DNA of 10,089 nucleotides, from the NCBI GenBank assembly GCA_900553675.1, contig USEH01000068.1, forward strand, positions 1 to 10,089, read 5' to 3'. Below are positions 1 to 5,528 of the stretch, one piece after another (within the stretch, counting starts at the first letter, position 1; every line of letters begins with the position of its first letter). Position numbers and translations under genes: made by a program. This DNA comes from an uncultured Ruminococcus sp. GTDB lineage: Bacteria; Bacillota; Clostridia; Oscillospirales; Ruminococcaceae. The notes beneath the pieces were generated by a model. It had not been told where the DNA came from and did not search any database. It saw nothing but the letters and a program-made list of their open reading frames with translations.

Positions 1-1
1 T

Positions 2-850
2 CTGCAGCAGAGCGTTACCGTTGATCCGATCATGAAAAAGCGGAAAAAGAATACGGGCGAGGCGCTGATGTACTATGTACAGAACAGTCACCCTGCCATC
101 GTAACGCGAGAGAAATTCAACAAGGCACAGGAGGAACGCGCAAGAAGAAGGACATTCGCCCCGAAATCTCAGAAAGCCGCAATCACGGCAACCGGAAAAT
201 ACTCACGATATGCGCTCTCGCAGGTGCTGATCTGCGTCGAATGCGGCAGCCCCTACAAGCGCGTCCACTGGAACATCCGAGGCAAGAAAAGCATCGTGTG
301 GCGCTGTGTCAACCGCTTGGACCACGGCACACAATACTGCAAGGGATCTCCCACTCTCAGAGAAGACAAGCTCAAGGAAGCCGTCGTCCGTGCAATCCGA
401 CAATTCAATGAGCAGGATGCCAATACTTACACCACACTCATGAAGGCAACGATTGCCGAAGCAATCGGATTCGATGGGAGCGATGACGAAAAAGAACTGC
501 TGGAACGGCAGGTCAACGGGCTGAATGATAAAATGATCGCCATCGTCAACGAGAGCATCGCAAGCGGTGAGGACATAGAATTAAGAGAAGGTGAAATCAA
601 AGAAATTGCAGATGCCATCGAGGACCTCAAGCGCAGGATTCAGATCATCACGGAAAACAGCATGAAAAATGCGGAATACGCAGATCGGATTGCCGAAATC
701 GAAAGAATCATTACAGAAAGAGCATCCCACCAAAATGAGTACAATGACAGCATCGTCCGTCAGATGGTGGAATGTATCAAGGTGTACGCCGACAAGCACA
801 TCGAGGTCATTTTCGGCGGCGGGTATACCGTGGAAGAAACGGTGGAATAA
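2..850 (+). CDS. Large serine recombinase, C-terminal part (5' end outside window)
   Basis: The reading frame is open from base 2, before the first ATG at 32, so the gene enters from the left and 282 residues are visible. The product would be a site-specific DNA recombinase of the large serine (TndX/TnpX-like) class that excises and integrates mobile elements. The visible part starts late in the Recombinase domain: a VDPIMKKRKKN stretch, then YYVQNSHPAIVTREKFNKAQ, which is typical just before the zinc ribbon. A zinc beta-ribbon follows with cysteines at visible residues 78, 81, 102 and 113. Next comes a long charged coiled coil (about 120-235) and a final beta strand segment (ECIKVYADKHIEVIFGGGY). 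The catalytic resolvase domain is not visible, so whether the gene is intact cannot be judged. It ends at a strong terminator. The family is clear; the element it serves is not. Confidence 0.9.
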   Translation: MQQSVTVDPIMKKRKKNTGEALMYYVQNSHPAIVTREKFNKAQEERARRRTFAPKSQKAAITATGKYSRYALSQVLICVECGSPYKRVHWNIRGKKSIVWRCVNRLDHGTQYCKGSPTLREDKLKEAVVRAIRQFNEQDANTYTTLMKATIAEAIGFDGSDDEKELLERQVNGLNDKMIAIVNESIASGEDIELREGEIKEIADAIEDLKRRIQIITENSMKNAEYADRIAEIERIITERASHQNEYNDSIVRQMVECIKVYADKHIEVIFGGGYTVEETVE

Positions 851-852
851 GC

Positions 853-901
853 AAAAAAGCAGCTTGTACCGACATAAGTGTCGATGCAGGTTGCTTTTTT
901 T
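853..901 (+). terminator. Rho-independent terminator after the left recombinase
   Basis: A 22-bp stem (853-874 with 879-900, one C/A mismatch and a few G-T pairs) closes a TAAG loop and ends in a run of seven T. It begins 3 bases after the recombinase stop codon. The A-run at the foot of the stem makes it potentially bidirectional. Confidence 0.9.
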
Positions 902-912
902 CATACACCCTA

Positions 913-941
913 TTGTAAAATAAGAAAAAATATGCTATAAT
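913..941 (+). promoter_or_regulatory. Sigma-A promoter for the 1014 gene
   Basis: TTGTAA (913-918) and TATAAT (936-941) are separated by 17 bases. It lies about 70 bases before the start codon at 1014, so the transcript has a leader. The leader contains a small hairpin (974-979 with 984-989, TTTT loop) followed by ACTTTTT, which could act as a weak attenuator, although the stem is only 6 bp. Confidence 0.75.
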
Positions 942-1013
942 TATATTGTTGTAGCCCCCGAGTAAAATGTCAGACTGTCTTTTGGCAGTACTTTTTATCT
1001 GGAGGTACGATAT

Positions 1014-1697
1014 ATGATTAACTTGGAAAATAGCGACAACTTTAAAAGCTGGGACGAGTGGGAGCGCATGAAGAAAGCCCACTATGGAACGAAAACCGGC
1101 TTTCAGATGATCGGTGGCACCATTGACTTTGATCCCGACAAACAAAAAGACTTGGTTGGCGGTGATAAACTCACCTATGACGAGTATTTGGATCTTCAGC
1201 TTATTACTTGCGAGAGCAAGGAAAAGGCACGCGGCAGTTTCGCTCTCTGCTATTACTACATACCACTTGAATTTGATGGTCAGATTGAAAAAATCACAAA
1301 TCGGGCAATTTGTTTCAAAAGGATCTTTGTCAGTGGCATGTATGATGACGGAATGTGCTTCGACGGAAAAGAAGACCATGTTTGGATGCCCAAAGAAGGG
1401 TTTGAAATTTATAAAGTCGGTGACTGCTTGACTTTCTTTGCCGAAGTGTATCGGTATGTAAAGACCGGGAATGGCAAACGGATTGATTTCGCACTTCGCA
1501 ATCCCCAAGGGATAAAGAAAATCGATTCATACGAGCTTCCGACCGATGATGAATTGATGCTTCAAAGCATCGACGCAATTATTTGCGAAACCTGTTATCT
1601 CAACGAGCATTGTTCCGGGTATTGCGTTTTATCTAAGCAGAAAAAAGTGCTTCGCCAGTCGATGCTTGACATTTTGAAAAGCGACGGCGAGAAATAA
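1014..1697 (+). CDS. Hypothetical protein with C-terminal four-cysteine cluster
   Basis: I do not recognise this 227-residue protein. It starts at ATG 1014 with a good ribosome binding site (GGAGG at 1001-1005, 8-base spacing) and has its own promoter, so it looks expressed. No signal peptide or membrane segment is visible. The N-terminus is charged (KSWDEWERMKKAHYG). The middle (about 75-165) alternates hydrophobic and polar residues like a small beta-barrel or OB-like domain; this is a guess from the pattern. Near the C-terminus is a compact cluster C191-x2-C194-x5-C200-x3-C204, suited to binding zinc or an iron-sulfur cluster, followed by a basic tail. It sits between two serine recombinases, so it is probably cargo of a mobile element. 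Base composition and codon use look normal, with no frameshift. Confidence 0.75.
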   Translation: MINLENSDNFKSWDEWERMKKAHYGTKTGFQMIGGTIDFDPDKQKDLVGGDKLTYDEYLDLQLITCESKEKARGSFALCYYYIPLEFDGQIEKITNRAICFKRIFVSGMYDDGMCFDGKEDHVWMPKEGFEIYKVGDCLTFFAEVYRYVKTGNGKRIDFALRNPQGIKKIDSYELPTDDELMLQSIDAIICETCYLNEHCSGYCVLSKQKKVLRQSMLDILKSDGEK

Positions 1698-1780
1698 CAC
1701 GGCGCGTGTCCCCATTTTCGGACCACCATAATACGGAGTTTTCAGACGCGCAAGTCGAGCAAATTACCCCTAAAAAAGTG

Positions 1781-1797
1781 TGATATCTTTTTTGGCT
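1781..1797 (+). repeat. Left copy of 17-bp inverted repeat TGATATCTTTTTTGGCT
   Basis: This sequence is matched perfectly in inverted orientation at 4793-4809. Together they bracket the minus-strand recombinase, the DruA-like fragment, the XRE gene and the DUF6809-like gene. It also forms a local hairpin with AAAAAAG at 1772-1778. Confidence 0.7.
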
Positions 1798-1894
1798 GAC
1801 AGAAAAAATTCTCTGTTTGGGGTTAAATTGCGCAAGAATCTCTAAAAAAGCATTAAAAAATACCGAACTCCCTTATATCATAAGGATTTTCGGC

Positions 1895-1906
1895 TGATAT
1901 CTTTTT
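1895..1906 (+). repeat. Second copy of TGATATCTTTTT
   Basis: This is a 12-bp match to the core of the repeat at 1781, 114 bases further right in the same orientation. It lies in the loop of a GCTGA/TCAGC hairpin (1893-1910). Confidence 0.55.
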
Positions 1907-1926
1907 CAGCGGCACGATACATATCG

Positions 1927-1968
1927 AGTGGATGTAACTGATTTCAGTTACATCCACTTCTGTTTTTA
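1927..1968 (+). terminator. Long hairpin with T-run, terminator-like
   Basis: Perfect 15-bp arms AGTGGATGTAACTGA (1927-1941) and TCAGTTACATCCACT (1944-1958) are followed on the plus strand by TCTGTTTTTATC. It could stop plus-strand transcripts, or mark the 3' end of the minus-strand recombinase. The near-perfect symmetry also fits a protein-binding palindrome. Confidence 0.6.
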
Positions 1969-1978
1969 TCATTATGTA

Positions 1979-2007
1979 CGGAGTAGGCATTATGCCTGCT
2001 CCGTTTT
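1979..2007. terminator. Hairpin overlapping the stop codon of the minus-strand recombinase
   Basis: CGGAGTAGGCAT (1979-1990) pairs with ATGCCTGCTCCG (1992-2003) with one G-T pair, followed on the plus strand by TTTT. The recombinase stop codon (1990-1992, minus strand) lies at its centre. A bidirectional terminator is likely, but there is no T-run on the minus strand. Confidence 0.45.
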
Positions 2008-3519
2008 CTCATCTTCAGGGACTTCGTATTCCTCACCGTACTCCTCTGGGAACAGCTCTTTCAGATTCTCCGACGGCTCGCAGGAAACATACTCAACAGC
2101 AACACCCTCGCGGATATCGGCGGTGTAGTTCGGATGACACTGCGTGGGGTCAATGTCCAGATACCCAACGAACTTGTAGTAAATGACAAGGCGTTGGGTC
2201 TTGTTTTTGCCCGTACCCTGCACCTCGTACACGTCGATGTGATCGATGAGCTCGTTGAGTACCTGCTTGGTCAGCGTCCGCATTTCCATGAACTTACGGA
2301 TTGCGCGGATGAATTCTTCGCGCTCGCTTTCCCGTTCATTCATTTCCGTCAGCTTCCTGCGCAGATTCAGAATTTTCTTCTTCAACTGCTCGCGCTCGTC
2401 GGCGTACTCACGGGAGAGGATATTGTAATCATCCTCCGAGGTTTTGCCGTTCAGCTTGTCCTCATACAGCGTTTTCAGCAGCTTCGGGAGCATCTCGATA
2501 CGCATTTCCGATTTGCGTAGTTCGGAGGACAGCGTTTTCTTTTCGCTCTCGTACTGCTTGCTGCTCTTGCGGGCAAGAATCTCGGCAAAGCGGTTTTCAT
2601 CGGCAATGAGATATTCCGCCAATCGCCGCAGCTCCATTTCTACCACCGCTTCCACCGCATCGGCGCGGATATAGTGGCGGGTGAGGCAGGTGCCGCGATA
2701 GTCTTTCACATAGTTGGAACAACTGAAATAATGAATATCCTTGTTCTGCGTGTTGGTGTGATACCACATCTTACTGCCGCAGTCCGCACAGCGGAGGATA
2801 TCACAGAAGATACTTTTCGGACCGTTAGCCTCCTTCGGTGCGCGCTGATGCGTGCTTTTCAGCCTTTTCTGCACCTTTTTATAGGTGTCGCGCTCGATGA
2901 TCGCCTCGTGTCTGTCCTCAAACACCATCCAGTCCTCTTTCGGATTGTCGATACGTCGGTGATTCTTGAACGACTTGGAGTGCGTTTTGAAGTTCAGCAC
3001 ATCGCCGCAGTATTCCTGACGCGTCAGTATGCCGTGGATGGTGCTCGATTTCCATTTGTACGGATTCGGCTGACTTTTCTTGCCGCCGCGGTTGATACCT
3101 TTGGCTGCCCAGTACGCCGTACAGTTGAGGTGCTGCTCGTCCTGCATGATCCTTGCGATGGTATCCTCGCCGTTGCCGTCCAGATACAGCTTGAAAATCT
3201 CCCTGACGACGGCTGCGGCCTCCGGGTCGACGATCCAGCGCTTCTTGTCCTGCGGGTCTTTCACATAGCCGTACGGGGGTTGGGAGAGCGGTTCGCCTGC
3301 TCTCCCTCTGGTATTGTGCGCAGACCGCACCTTGCGGCTGATATCCTTGGCGTACAGCTCGTTCATGATATTCTTGATGGGGATAAAATCGTCCATGTCC
3401 GTTGCCCCGTCAACGCAGTCCACATTATCGTTGATGGCGATAAAGCGGACATTGTGGTCGGGAAAATAGTTTTCGGTGTAATATCCCACCTGCAGGTATT
3501 CACGCCCGAAACGGGACAT
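1990..3519 (-). pseudogene. Large serine recombinase lacking its catalytic N-terminus (DUF4368 type)
   Basis: 509 residues remain from a methionine that is internal to the family motif (K)DMSRFGREYLQVG. The resolvase segment before it, which carries the catalytic serine and normally some 70-80 residues, is absent, so the protein cannot recombine DNA by itself. What remains, in order: the end of the resolvase domain (1-60, with RFIAINDNVD and the KNIMNELYAKDISRKVR helix); the Recombinase domain (about 75-200, PPYGY start); a zinc beta-ribbon with C244, C247, C267 and C278; a coiled coil (about 310-400); and a DUF4368 segment (about 390-452, NELIDHIDVYEV...IYYKFVGYLD). This layout is that of TndX/TnpX-type recombinases of clostridial transposons. 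In this frame a stop codon lies just upstream (3529-3531). The sequence before it belongs to another gene in a different frame, so this is a deletion joint. No ribosome binding site serves the internal ATG. Confidence 0.88.
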
Positions 3520-3869
3520 ATCCTTTGCTTATCATCGACATTATCCGTTTCCATTTTTAGCGTAAGCTCATTGCCATGAACATCAAACGCCCAGCCCTGC
3601 AGGGACAAATCCACAAGAACACTTAACGCAGCAATATATCTTAAAGCTTCAACGTCATTTTGATTCTCTTCCTCGGAGACTCGAGCCATTTCCGTCTTGA
3701 TTATTTCCGCTCTGTTGGAAGGCAATGTGTTGCCCATTCTTATAACTAATGCGTGAAACAAATCATTATAATGACCACTTAAAGCAGGCTCATATCTTTC
3801 AGTGGCTAACGTCTGTTCATCTTTATCTAAAGTGGAACTCAAAGCCTGTCCCTCCATATACAAATCCAA
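3363..3869 (-). pseudogene. N-terminal fragment of a DruA/DUF4338-like protein, cut by the recombinase joint
   Basis: The frame opens with TTG at 3869 (ATG at 3857). A further possible start is TTG at 3842, with GGAGG 7 bases before it. About 117 residues read as a coherent protein down to about 3519. The remaining 50 residues are out-of-frame recombinase sequence and are meaningless. The coherent part is helical and charged, ending ALRYIAALSVLVDLSLQGWAF... then HGNELTLKM and DDKQRI. From memory this resembles the region before the DUF4338 domain of long DruA-like proteins (leucine-rich helix, QGW, short beta strand, KxRIR). DruA is a component of Druantia anti-phage systems, but isolated DUF4338 proteins also occur. 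The DUF4338 core is missing, so no function is expected. It follows the XRE gene by 39 bases and was probably in its operon. The family call is tentative; the truncation is secure. Confidence 0.55.
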
Positions 3870-3908
3870 TTATAATTATATAAAAAACGATGTACCATAA
3901 AACGGACA

Positions 3909-4118
3909 TTACTTATCATCTGGTATAAATTCCATGATGTCATCAGATTTAACCTCAAGAGCAACACAAATCGCACCGATTACGTCGGTGGTGATATCTT
4001 TATCGTTGGCAAGCTTGTACATCTGATAATGCGTTATGCCAGCCGCTTCTTCTAAATCCTTTTTCTTCATGTTTCTGTCAACAAGGATGTGCCACAGTTT
4101 CTTATAACTAACAGCCAT
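3909..4118 (-). CDS. Small XRE/Cro-type helix-turn-helix regulator
   Basis: This 69-residue protein is almost entirely one Cro/C1-type DNA-binding domain of the HTH_26 kind. It runs from KKLWHILVDRNMKKKDLEEAAG (helices 1-2) through ITHYQMYKLANDK (recognition helix region, about 27-40) to DVIGAICVALEVKSDDIMEF (helices 4-5). There is no ligand or dimerisation domain. ATG 4118 is preceded by AAAGGAG with about 7-base spacing, and a strong promoter lies 50-80 bases upstream. It probably represses its own promoter and that of the DruA-like gene that followed it. Such small regulators are common controllers of mobile-element and defence genes. It appears intact. Confidence 0.88.
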   Translation of the reverse strand: MAVSYKKLWHILVDRNMKKKDLEEAAGITHYQMYKLANDKDITTDVIGAICVALEVKSDDIMEFIPDDK

Positions 4119-4169
4119 TTTGAATCTCCTTTATGAGCTATTTGGCGCTGGATATAATAATACAAATAT

Positions 4170-4198
4170 AGTATATCACGGTTCGACCGAAAAATCAA
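4170..4198 (-). promoter_or_regulatory. Sigma-A promoter for the XRE gene, with inverted repeat in the spacer
   Basis: On the minus strand TTGATT (4198-4193) and TATACT (4175-4170) are separated by exactly 17 bases. A short inverted repeat with CGGT/ACCG arms (4179-4189) lies in the spacer and could be the operator of the XRE protein. The arms are only 4 bp, so this is a weak inference. Confidence 0.75.
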
Positions 4199-4239
4199 GA
4201 ATATGATAAAGATTTCAAACTTTAGACAAGAAAAAGAAT

Positions 4240-4327
4240 GTTCTGTTTGAAAGAGTTTTGCCGATATCGGCAAAAACCTGCGATTCTCTTACTAACTTCT
4301 TTTCAAATTTTGCCGATAGGACAGAAC
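4240..4327. repeat. Nested palindrome and half-site array TTTTGCCGATA
   Basis: A perfect 20-bp palindrome, TTTTGCCGATATCGGCAAAA, lies at 4256-4275. Its half-site TTTTGCCGATA recurs as a direct copy at 4308-4318. The whole is framed by inverted GTTCTGT (4240-4246) and ACAGAAC (4321-4327), with inner inverted TTTGAAA (4246-4252) and TTTCAAA (4301-4307). It lies upstream of the XRE promoter. It could be an operator cluster or a recombinase attachment site. Confidence 0.65.
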
Positions 4328-4364
4328 AATCCGGCCCTGCCGTTATTGGCGGAGCCGGATTGTT
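4325..4364. terminator. Hairpin after the DUF6809-like gene
   Basis: AACAATCCGGC (4325-4335) pairs with GCCGGATTGTT (4354-4364), with further pairing inside (GCC/GGC). It starts directly after the stop codon of the minus-strand gene. No clean T-run follows on the minus strand, so its strength is uncertain. Confidence 0.5.
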
Positions 4365-4366
4365 TG

Positions 4367-4672
4367 TTATATTTCGTCTTTCAGGTAGTCGGTGTAAGGT
4401 GCTTTCGATGTAACGAAGGTATCGAATGCGAACTGTGCTCCGAGGCGGAAGCCGGTGATGAAGCTATCGAGGGTGGATTCGCCGTTGACGGATGCCCAGG
4501 CGTCGACGTACTGGATGAACCGTTTTTTCTCCTCGCCGGTGAGCTTATCCGTGAGGAAATCCTCGCTATCGGTAAGAATCTGCATATCGCGCTGGACCTT
4601 TTTATTCTGCTCGAAGCTGCGTGCCTGCGGGTCGATATTGCCGTAGTAGAACTCTTCTATGAAATTTGTCAT
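4367..4672 (-). CDS. DUF6809-like small protein
   Basis: 101 residues, starting at ATG 4672 with an AAGGAG ribosome binding site about 7 bases upstream. It opens MTNFIEEFYYGNIDPQ and continues with helical stretches ending ESTLDSFITGFRLGAQFAFDTF. This is the pattern I associate with DUF6809, a family of about 100-residue helical proteins found in many clostridial genomes near mobile elements. No function is established to my knowledge. There are no cysteine clusters, membrane segments or signal peptide. It is alone, with a hairpin right after its stop codon, and appears intact. The family name is from memory and should be treated as probable. Confidence 0.78.
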   Translation of the reverse strand: MTNFIEEFYYGNIDPQARSFEQNKKVQRDMQILTDSEDFLTDKLTGEEKKRFIQYVDAWASVNGESTLDSFITGFRLGAQFAFDTFVTSKAPYTDYLKDEI

Positions 4673-4792
4673 GGCAGTTTCTCCTTAAATTATTGAGAAA
4701 CCCGTGCGCCCATGCCGTAAAAATGTAGTATTTTCAATGTATTTTGTGGGTGTGCTCTCAATTCAGTTACACGCCCTATGACCATATCGCGA

Positions 4793-4809
4793 AGCCAAAA
4801 AAGATATCA
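4793..4809 (-). repeat. Right copy of 17-bp inverted repeat
   Basis: AGCCAAAAAAGATATCA is the exact reverse complement of 1781-1797. Locally it is also the loop of a CGAAGCC (4790-4796) / GGCTTCG (4811-4817) hairpin that runs into the following terminator. Confidence 0.7.
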
Positions 4810-4819
4810 TGGCTTCGAA

Positions 4820-4850
4820 CCCCCGAAATCTCACGATTTCGGGGGTTTTT
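4820..4850 (+). terminator. Orphan rho-independent terminator
   Basis: CCCCCGAAATC (4820-4830) and GATTTCGGGGG (4835-4845) form a perfect 11-bp stem with a TCAC loop, followed by TTTTT. There is no plus-strand gene between 1697 and this point. Confidence 0.85.
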
Positions 4851-4905
4851 CTCGCGTTTCCTCGCTTTTTCGCAACTATGGGGTTTGCGGATACAGAGTG
4901 CAGAA

Positions 4906-4917
4906 AAAAAGATATCA
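4906..4917 (-). repeat. Fourth copy of TGATATCTTTTT
   Basis: AAAAAGATATCA, inverted relative to the copies at 1781 and 1895. It is 108 bases right of the matching core in the copy at 4793-4809, a spacing close to the 114 bases between the two left copies. Confidence 0.55.
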
Positions 4918-4928
4918 TTTCAAAAAAA

Positions 4929-4950
4929 CGGCTTCGGACAGGATTTGAAC
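4929..4950 (-). other. Possible tRNA 3'-end remnant (T-loop and acceptor strand only)
   Basis: Read on the minus strand, the segment starts GGTTCAAATCCTG, matching a canonical T-loop with the 3' half of the T-stem, and continues TCCGAAGCC like an acceptor 3' strand. The 5' half of the T-stem does not pair (CATGG where ACAGG is needed), and no anticodon or D arm follows. A terminator occupies that place, so this is not a functional tRNA. It may be an attachment-site duplicate or a chance match. Confidence 0.3.
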
Positions 4951-4970
4951 CATGCAGTACCCGTTTTTAA

Positions 4971-5013
4971 GGGCAGAAAGTGCGATGATTTTGCGCACCT
5001 TCTGCCCTTTTTT
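4971..5013 (+). terminator. Orphan rho-independent terminator
   Basis: GGGCAGAA-A-GTGCG (4971-4984) pairs with CGCAC-C-TTCTGCCC (4994-5007) with one internal mismatch, then six T. It is strong, with no identifiable plus-strand gene before it. Confidence 0.85.
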
Positions 5014-5062
5014 CGTATTTTTATTTGTTAAATATTTGTGTCTGCCTGAAAGGAGGTTCGTC

Positions 5063-5458
5063 ATCGGTTACATTTATAAAAAAGAAGATTGCGACTGCCG
5101 CTACTGCCTGTACTGCCGGCGCAGGAAATGCCGTGCCGTCCGGTGCTGCTGCCTGGAAGATAAGGTTCGCACGCGCTCCCCCGTCCTCAATGAAAACGAC
5201 AAAGAGATCTATGAATTCTATACGAAGGAAAAAACGAACATGAAAGCAATCATCACAAGAAACGATCAAACAGCCGTCCTTGAACTGCCGACCTCCCGAA
5301 TGGAGCTTGCAGGCTCTTTGAGTCGGATCGGTGCGCCACCCGCTTTACTCCGGGGACACAGGGATGCGCCTCCGTCAAATTGCCGAATGGGTAAATATCA
5401 ATTTTGCGTTGCGCTGTCATATCTTATAAATATGCATTATTTTTGGATAAACGCTTGA
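5063..5458 (+). pseudogene. Cysteine-rich mobile-element ORF remnant fused to a truncated second ORF
   Basis: AAAGGAGG at 5050-5057 is a perfect ribosome binding site, but the codon at the right distance is ATC (5063), with no ATG, GTG or TTG in frame nearby. The frame then reads about 59 residues rich in cysteine (CDCRYCLYCRRRKC, then CCCLEDK), resembling small cysteine-rich proteins of clostridial conjugative elements. It continues in frame into ATG 5240 (AAGGA about 11 bases before), which opens MKAIITRNDQTAVLELPTS and reads sensibly to about 5332 (LSRIG). That start resembles accessory proteins of Tn1549-like elements; this is from memory. The remaining codons look random and run into the argG promoter. 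I read it as two broken genes: one with a lost start codon and one cut off after about 31 residues. Confidence 0.45.
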
Positions 5459-5483
5459 CAAATCCCGGATTATCGTGTATAAT
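5455..5483 (+). promoter_or_regulatory. Consensus sigma-A promoter of the arg operon
   Basis: TTGACA (5455-5460) and TATAAT (5478-5483) both match the consensus exactly, separated by 17 bases. The start codon of argG is 46 bases downstream. A promoter this strong usually needs a repressor, which fits the ARG-box-like palindrome over its -10 element. Confidence 0.92.
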
Positions 5484-5489
5484 TATGCA
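5476..5489 (+). promoter_or_regulatory. Candidate ARG box (ArgR operator) over the argG -10
   Basis: TGTATAATTATGCA matches the E. coli-type ARG box TGAATAATTATTCA at 12 of 14 positions and is symmetric apart from the third position and its partner. It covers the -10 element, where bound ArgR would block RNA polymerase when arginine is plentiful. A poorer match lies at 5433-5446. No argR gene is in the window. Confidence 0.55.
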
Positions 5490-5528
5490 CGCAACCTGAA
5501 AAATAAGCATAAAAACGAGGTTTTTATC

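Larger units (their letters stand above)
1698..1926. other. Repeat-rich non-coding stretch
   Basis: No credible gene is seen on either strand. The stretch is dense in short repeats. GCAAATTACCCC (1759-1770) is nearly inverted by GGGGTTAAATTGC (1819-1831). GCGCAAG occurs at 1748 and 1830, and CTAAAAAAG at 1770 and 1842, both as direct repeats. Two copies of TGATATCTTTTT lie at 1781 and 1895, each inside a small hairpin. It could hold recombinase binding sites or an old element end; nothing here proves it. Confidence 0.5.
4673..5062. other. Gene-free stretch with orphan terminators, repeats and a tRNA-like remnant
   Basis: I see no convincing gene. It holds two plus-strand terminators (4820-4850, 4971-5013), two copies of AAAAAGATATCA (4798-4809, 4906-4917), and a minus-strand segment resembling a tRNA 3' end (4929-4950). 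No plus-strand gene precedes either terminator, so they may be left from genes that were deleted, or may end an unrecognised small RNA. Confidence 0.5.

Noticed and set aside
807..1508. Long minus-strand open frame of 233 residues
   Set aside because: It covers the left terminator and lies opposite the 1014 gene, which has a promoter and ribosome binding site. The translated product has no coherent family pattern.
2674..3579. Plus-strand open frame of 301 residues
   Set aside because: It is antisense to the serine recombinase and crosses the gene joint. No ribosome binding site or recognisable domain.
4256..4364. Short spaced repeats as a possible CRISPR array
   Set aside because: Only three half-sites of 11 bases, in mixed orientation and with unequal spacing; no repeat-spacer periodicity and no cas gene.
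1781..4809. A classical insertion sequence with terminal inverted repeats
   Set aside because: There is no DDE transposase, no target-site duplication was seen, and the repeats recur inside and outside the interval. Serine recombinases do not need such termini.
4929..5005. A functional tRNA on the minus strand
   Set aside because: Only the T-loop and acceptor-like strand are present. The 5' T-stem does not pair, and a terminator replaces the anticodon and D arms.
5475..5528. Upstream ATG start for argG
   Set aside because: The ATG at 5475 lies between the -35 and -10 elements, so it is not in the transcript. The start at 5529 has a well-placed ribosome binding site and matches the family N-terminus.
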